This document shows, piece after piece, positions 5,675-7,627 of a stretch of 7,627 nucleotides of DNA. A program made the translations under genes and the position numbers. The DNA lies in the NCBI GenBank assembly GCA_050292445.1, contig JBNKLQ010000283.1, positions 1 through 7,627 of the forward strand, read 5' to 3'. The notes beneath the pieces are model-generated. The model had not been told where the DNA came from. It did not search any database and saw only the letters and a program-made list of their open reading frames with translations. Every line of letters begins with the position of its first letter. Position 1 is the first letter of the stretch. This DNA is from Leptofilum sp050292445. Lineage in GTDB: Bacteria > Chloroflexota > Anaerolineae > Promineifilales > Promineifilaceae.

Positions 5675-7095
5675 GCATCACTCCACAGTTGAATGCCTGC
5701 TAAAACTTGCTGGGCCACCTTGTTGCCGTCCCCTGCGCCTAGCGTTAAGACCACGTCATGCGGCCGGACTCTATCTAAAATATATTTTGCCGCATCTTCC
5801 AGGTTGGGGATATGGATGGCGGATGGATGGTTCATTGCTTTGAGGACGGCGGCCGTATCCAATCCCAGTGAATCTGTTTCCCGACTTTTGTAAATGTCCA
5901 GGGCCACGACTTTATCCGCTTCGGCAAAGCAAGTGGCAAACTTGTCCAGCAGTAGCTTGGTGCGGCTAAAAGTATGTGGCTGCCACACGGCCCAAATGCG
6001 CCGCCCAGGGTAGCGCTGCCGTGCTGCTTTTAGCGTTACTTCAATCTCGGTAGGGTGGTGGGCGTAATCATCAATGATGGTGACGCTGGCCACTTCACCA
6101 ATTGTCTCGAAGCGGCGGTTGACCCCGCTAAAGCTGCCCAAAGCACTGCGAATGATGTTGAAATCAATGCCCAAATCGGTGGCGACGATGATGGCCCCCA
6201 GCGCGTTGAGCACATTGTGTTCACCCGGCAGGCGCAGGCGAGCCAGGCCAATCATTTGCCCTTCCGTTTCTACCAGAAAATCGGTGCCGCCCAGCTGGTT
6301 AGAGCGCAAGTCGAGCGCCATGTAGTCGGCTTTGGGCTGCTGGCCTTCGGCGGTACCAATGGCGTAGGTGCTGGTTTCTACACCGGACAGATTGAGTTTT
6401 TCTAGCAAAACGGCCGTTTCTGGGTCTGTCGCACAAGCCACCAAATGACCGCCTTCTGGCAGTAGCTTGGCAAACTTTTCAAACGCTGCCCGATAATCCG
6501 CTGCGCTGGGGAAAATGTCCGGGTGATCATGCTCAATATTGAGAATGATGGACACTTCTGGCTTCAAGCCCAGGAACATATTGTCGTATTCATCGGCTTC
6601 GACCACAAAATAGTCACCTTCGCCGAAACGGCCGTTGCTGCCCAAAGAAGGCAAAATGCCACCCACAATCACCGTCGGGTCCAGCTCCGCTTCCATCAGG
6701 ATGTGGGCCAACATGCCGGTGGTCGTGGTTTTGCCATGCGTTCCGGCGATGGCGATACCAATTCGGTCGGCCATCAGGTGCCCCAAAAAGTCGGAGCGCT
6801 TCATTACGGGAATGTCGGCCTCGCGAGCGGCTTGCAGCTCTGGGTTTTCTTCAGGAATGGCGGAGGAAATAACCAATAGATCAGCGCCAGCAATGTTGTC
6901 GGCAGCGTGCCCCTGGTAAATCGTGGCCCCGTCGGCTTGCAAAGCGGCCGTAATCTCATTCGTCTGCATGTCAGAACCAGACACGACAAAGCCGCGTCCC
7001 AGCAGCACCTTGGCAATCGCCGAGATACCCGATCCGCCAATGCCGATCAGATGAATGTGCATATTTGGCTGCAAAGCAAACGGTTTATCACTCAT
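5671..7095 (-). CDS. murC: UDP-N-acetylmuramate--L-alanine ligase MurC
   Basis: MurC is the cytoplasmic ATP-dependent ligase that adds L-alanine, the first stem-peptide residue, to UDP-MurNAc. From the ATG at 7093-7095 the protein is 474 residues, normal for the family. Visible are the UDP-binding GIGGSG (18-23), the Mur-ligase P-loop GTHGKTTTT (118-126), EADEYD (166-171), NIEHDHPD (186-193), GEHNVLNALGA (291-301), DDYAHHPTE (342-350, the MurC-type His pair), WQPHTFSRT (371-379) and LGAGD (452-456). The start is uncertain: an in-frame GTG at 7117-7119 has GGAAG 8 nt upstream (7128-7132), and a TTG at 7132-7134 is the longest option. The ATG is preferred from the usual distance to the GIGG motif, though it has no clear ribosome site. 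The 3' end overlaps murB by 4 bp. Confidence 0.97.
   Translation of the reverse strand: MSDKPFALQPNMHIHLIGIGGSGISAIAKVLLGRGFVVSGSDMQTNEITAALQADGATIYQGHAADNIAGADLLVISSAIPEENPELQAAREADIPVMKRSDFLGHLMADRIGIAIAGTHGKTTTTGMLAHILMEAELDPTVIVGGILPSLGSNGRFGEGDYFVVEADEYDNMFLGLKPEVSIILNIEHDHPDIFPSAADYRAAFEKFAKLLPEGGHLVACATDPETAVLLEKLNLSGVETSTYAIGTAEGQQPKADYMALDLRSNQLGGTDFLVETEGQMIGLARLRLPGEHNVLNALGAIIVATDLGIDFNIIRSALGSFSGVNRRFETIGEVASVTIIDDYAHHPTEIEVTLKAARQRYPGRRIWAVWQPHTFSRTKLLLDKFATCFAEADKVVALDIYKSRETDSLGLDTAAVLKAMNHPSAIHIPNLEDAAKYILDRVRPHDVVLTLGAGDGNKVAQQVLAGIQLWSDA
5681..5684 (-). promoter_or_regulatory. Shine-Dalgarno site of murB inside the end of murC
   Basis: GGAG on the minus strand, 6 nt before the murB ATG and inside the last codons of murC. 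It fixes the murB start and, with the ATGA overlap, suggests coupled translation. Confidence 0.65.
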
Positions 7096-7141
7096 CTCTA
7101 AACACAAATCCTGAATCACGTCGAAAACTTCCAAAATTGCT

Positions 7142-7260
7142 TGTCATGCTGAACGAAGTGAAGCATCCCTAAAACCTTAATCAAGCGAGGAATATGCTTT
7201 CCATCACAACCTCATCCGGCGAACTTGAGAGGGATTCTTCGCCTGCGGCTCAGAATGACA
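7142..7260. repeat. Imperfect inverted-repeat intergenic element upstream of murC
   Basis: The left arm (7142-7170) begins TGTCATGCTGAACGAAG and ends ATCCCT. The right arm (7230-7260) begins AGGGATTCTTCG and ends CAGAATGACA. Reverse-complementing the right arm gives TGTCATTCTGAG...GAAGAATCCCT, matching the left arm with a few substitutions and two inserted bases. The 59 nt between the arms show no gene. Elements with this TGTCATTCTGA/TCAGAATGACA edge are familiar to me as dispersed intergenic repeats in several bacterial phyla, which suggests a MITE- or REP-like mobile element. It fills the spacer between the CvpA-like gene and murC. No clear promoter or terminator is visible in it. Confidence 0.7.
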
Positions 7261-7267
7261 TTTCTCG

Positions 7268-7627
7268 CTAAATCATTACAATAATCACAAATAAAAAGAC
7301 AATCACTACCAAAAACGGTAAATAGGGTGCCAACAGCGGCAACGGTAGCTTGCTAATCAATGAATCTAGCCCGGCTATTGCCTCAGGACGCGCTAAAACA
7401 GTTAGATCAAATGGATAGAATTCACCTGAAGGTAACCGCAACCAGTCACCAGTTGGTTGAACCCGGTACTCCAAGAATGACCAAAGTGAGCCTACTATCA
7501 AATACCCATTAACGCCTCCAACAATAAACCCTAGGAGCTTATCTTGCAGCCTATCTCGCGCCTGTAGCTTTTCACCAATCCGCCTGCCAGCGAACGTGGC
7601 AGGGCCTTGGTAACTAAAAAAAGCGAT
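7268..7627 (-). CDS. CvpA-like membrane protein, 3' part (5' end outside window)
   Basis: An open frame runs from the right edge to the TAG at 7268-7270, giving 119 residues with no internal start required. Near the middle, RDRLQDKLLGFIVGGVNGYL (about 25-44) matches the CvpA pattern of a charged loop, then a Leu-Gly-rich helix with a G..G..NG spacing running into a membrane segment (about 31-52). The last ~25 residues form another strongly hydrophobic segment ending VIIVMI. CvpA-family proteins are inner-membrane proteins needed for colicin V export in E. coli, with envelope-related roles elsewhere. A TTG at 7499-7501 could be mistaken for a start, but the frame continues upstream through the CvpA-like part. 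The family call is from pattern only; an unrelated small membrane protein is possible. Confidence 0.55.
   Translation of the reverse strand: MAFFSYQGPATFAGRRIGEKLQARDRLQDKLLGFIVGGVNGYLIVGSLWSFLEYRVQPTGDWLRLPSGEFYPFDLTVLARPEAIAGLDSLISKLPLPLLAPYLPFLVVIVFLFVIIVMI

Larger units (their letters stand above)
41..6635. repeat. Dispersed 8-bp palindrome ACGGCCGT, ten exact copies
   Basis: Exact copies start at 41 (ftsZ), 2746 and 3010 (ftsQ), 3712, 4140, 4364 and 4498 (ddl), 5505 (murB), 6410 and 6628 (murC). One-mismatch copies start at 619, 1987, 2775, 4824, 5190, 5849 and 6944. All exact copies lie in coding sequence and none in the gaps. On the plus strand, nine of ten are followed by T. With base frequencies near 56% GC, I estimate about 0.2 copies expected in this length. 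The span given covers the first to the last copy, not a continuous element. Confidence 0.85.

Noticed and set aside
7268..7501. A small separate 77-residue membrane protein starting at TTG 7499
   Set aside because: The same frame stays open to the right edge and includes the CvpA-like segment upstream, so this is the tail of a longer gene rather than a small gene.

Overview
This window is a minus-strand segment of a division and cell wall (dcw) gene cluster from a bacterium of moderate GC content. Read in the direction of transcription (right to left), the order is: the 3' end of a CvpA-like membrane protein gene, murC, murB, ddl, ftsQ, ftsA and ftsZ. The ftsZ gene lacks only its last few codons at the left window edge. 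All six named genes are recognised from family motifs and have intact reading frames. I see no tRNA, rRNA, CRISPR array, insertion sequence or phage gene.

Region by region: 1-1157 holds ftsZ; 1158-1250 a gap filled by a 7-bp-periodic repeat; 1251-2465 ftsA; 2466-2595 a second gap with the same kind of repeat plus a small hairpin; 2596-3525 ftsQ; 3544-4656 ddl; 4657-4717 a third, AT-rich 7-bp-periodic repeat; 4718-5674 murB, overlapping murC by 4 bp; 5671-7095 murC; 7142-7260 an imperfect inverted-repeat element; and 7268-7627 the CvpA-like 3' end.

The genes form one functional unit. MurB makes UDP-MurNAc, MurC adds L-alanine to it, and Ddl makes the D-Ala-D-Ala dipeptide that ends the stem peptide. 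FtsQ, FtsA and FtsZ are the divisome scaffold, the membrane tether and the cytoskeletal ring. The diderm or monoderm nature of the host cannot be read from these genes. The gene content, type II MurB, gene order, base composition and repeat-filled gaps are compatible with a Chloroflexota (Anaerolineae-like) genome. That is a low-to-moderate-confidence impression, not a demonstrated assignment.

The genes are ordinary; the DNA-level texture is not. The 8-bp palindrome ACGGCCGT occurs ten times, where roughly 0.2 copies would be expected by chance (my hand estimate). The copies fall inside coding sequence in all three reading frames, which resembles the highly iterated palindromes known from cyanobacteria. 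In addition, three of the gaps between genes consist almost entirely of 7-bp-periodic inverted repeats, and the spacer upstream of murC holds a different inverted-repeat element. I found no new protein system here.
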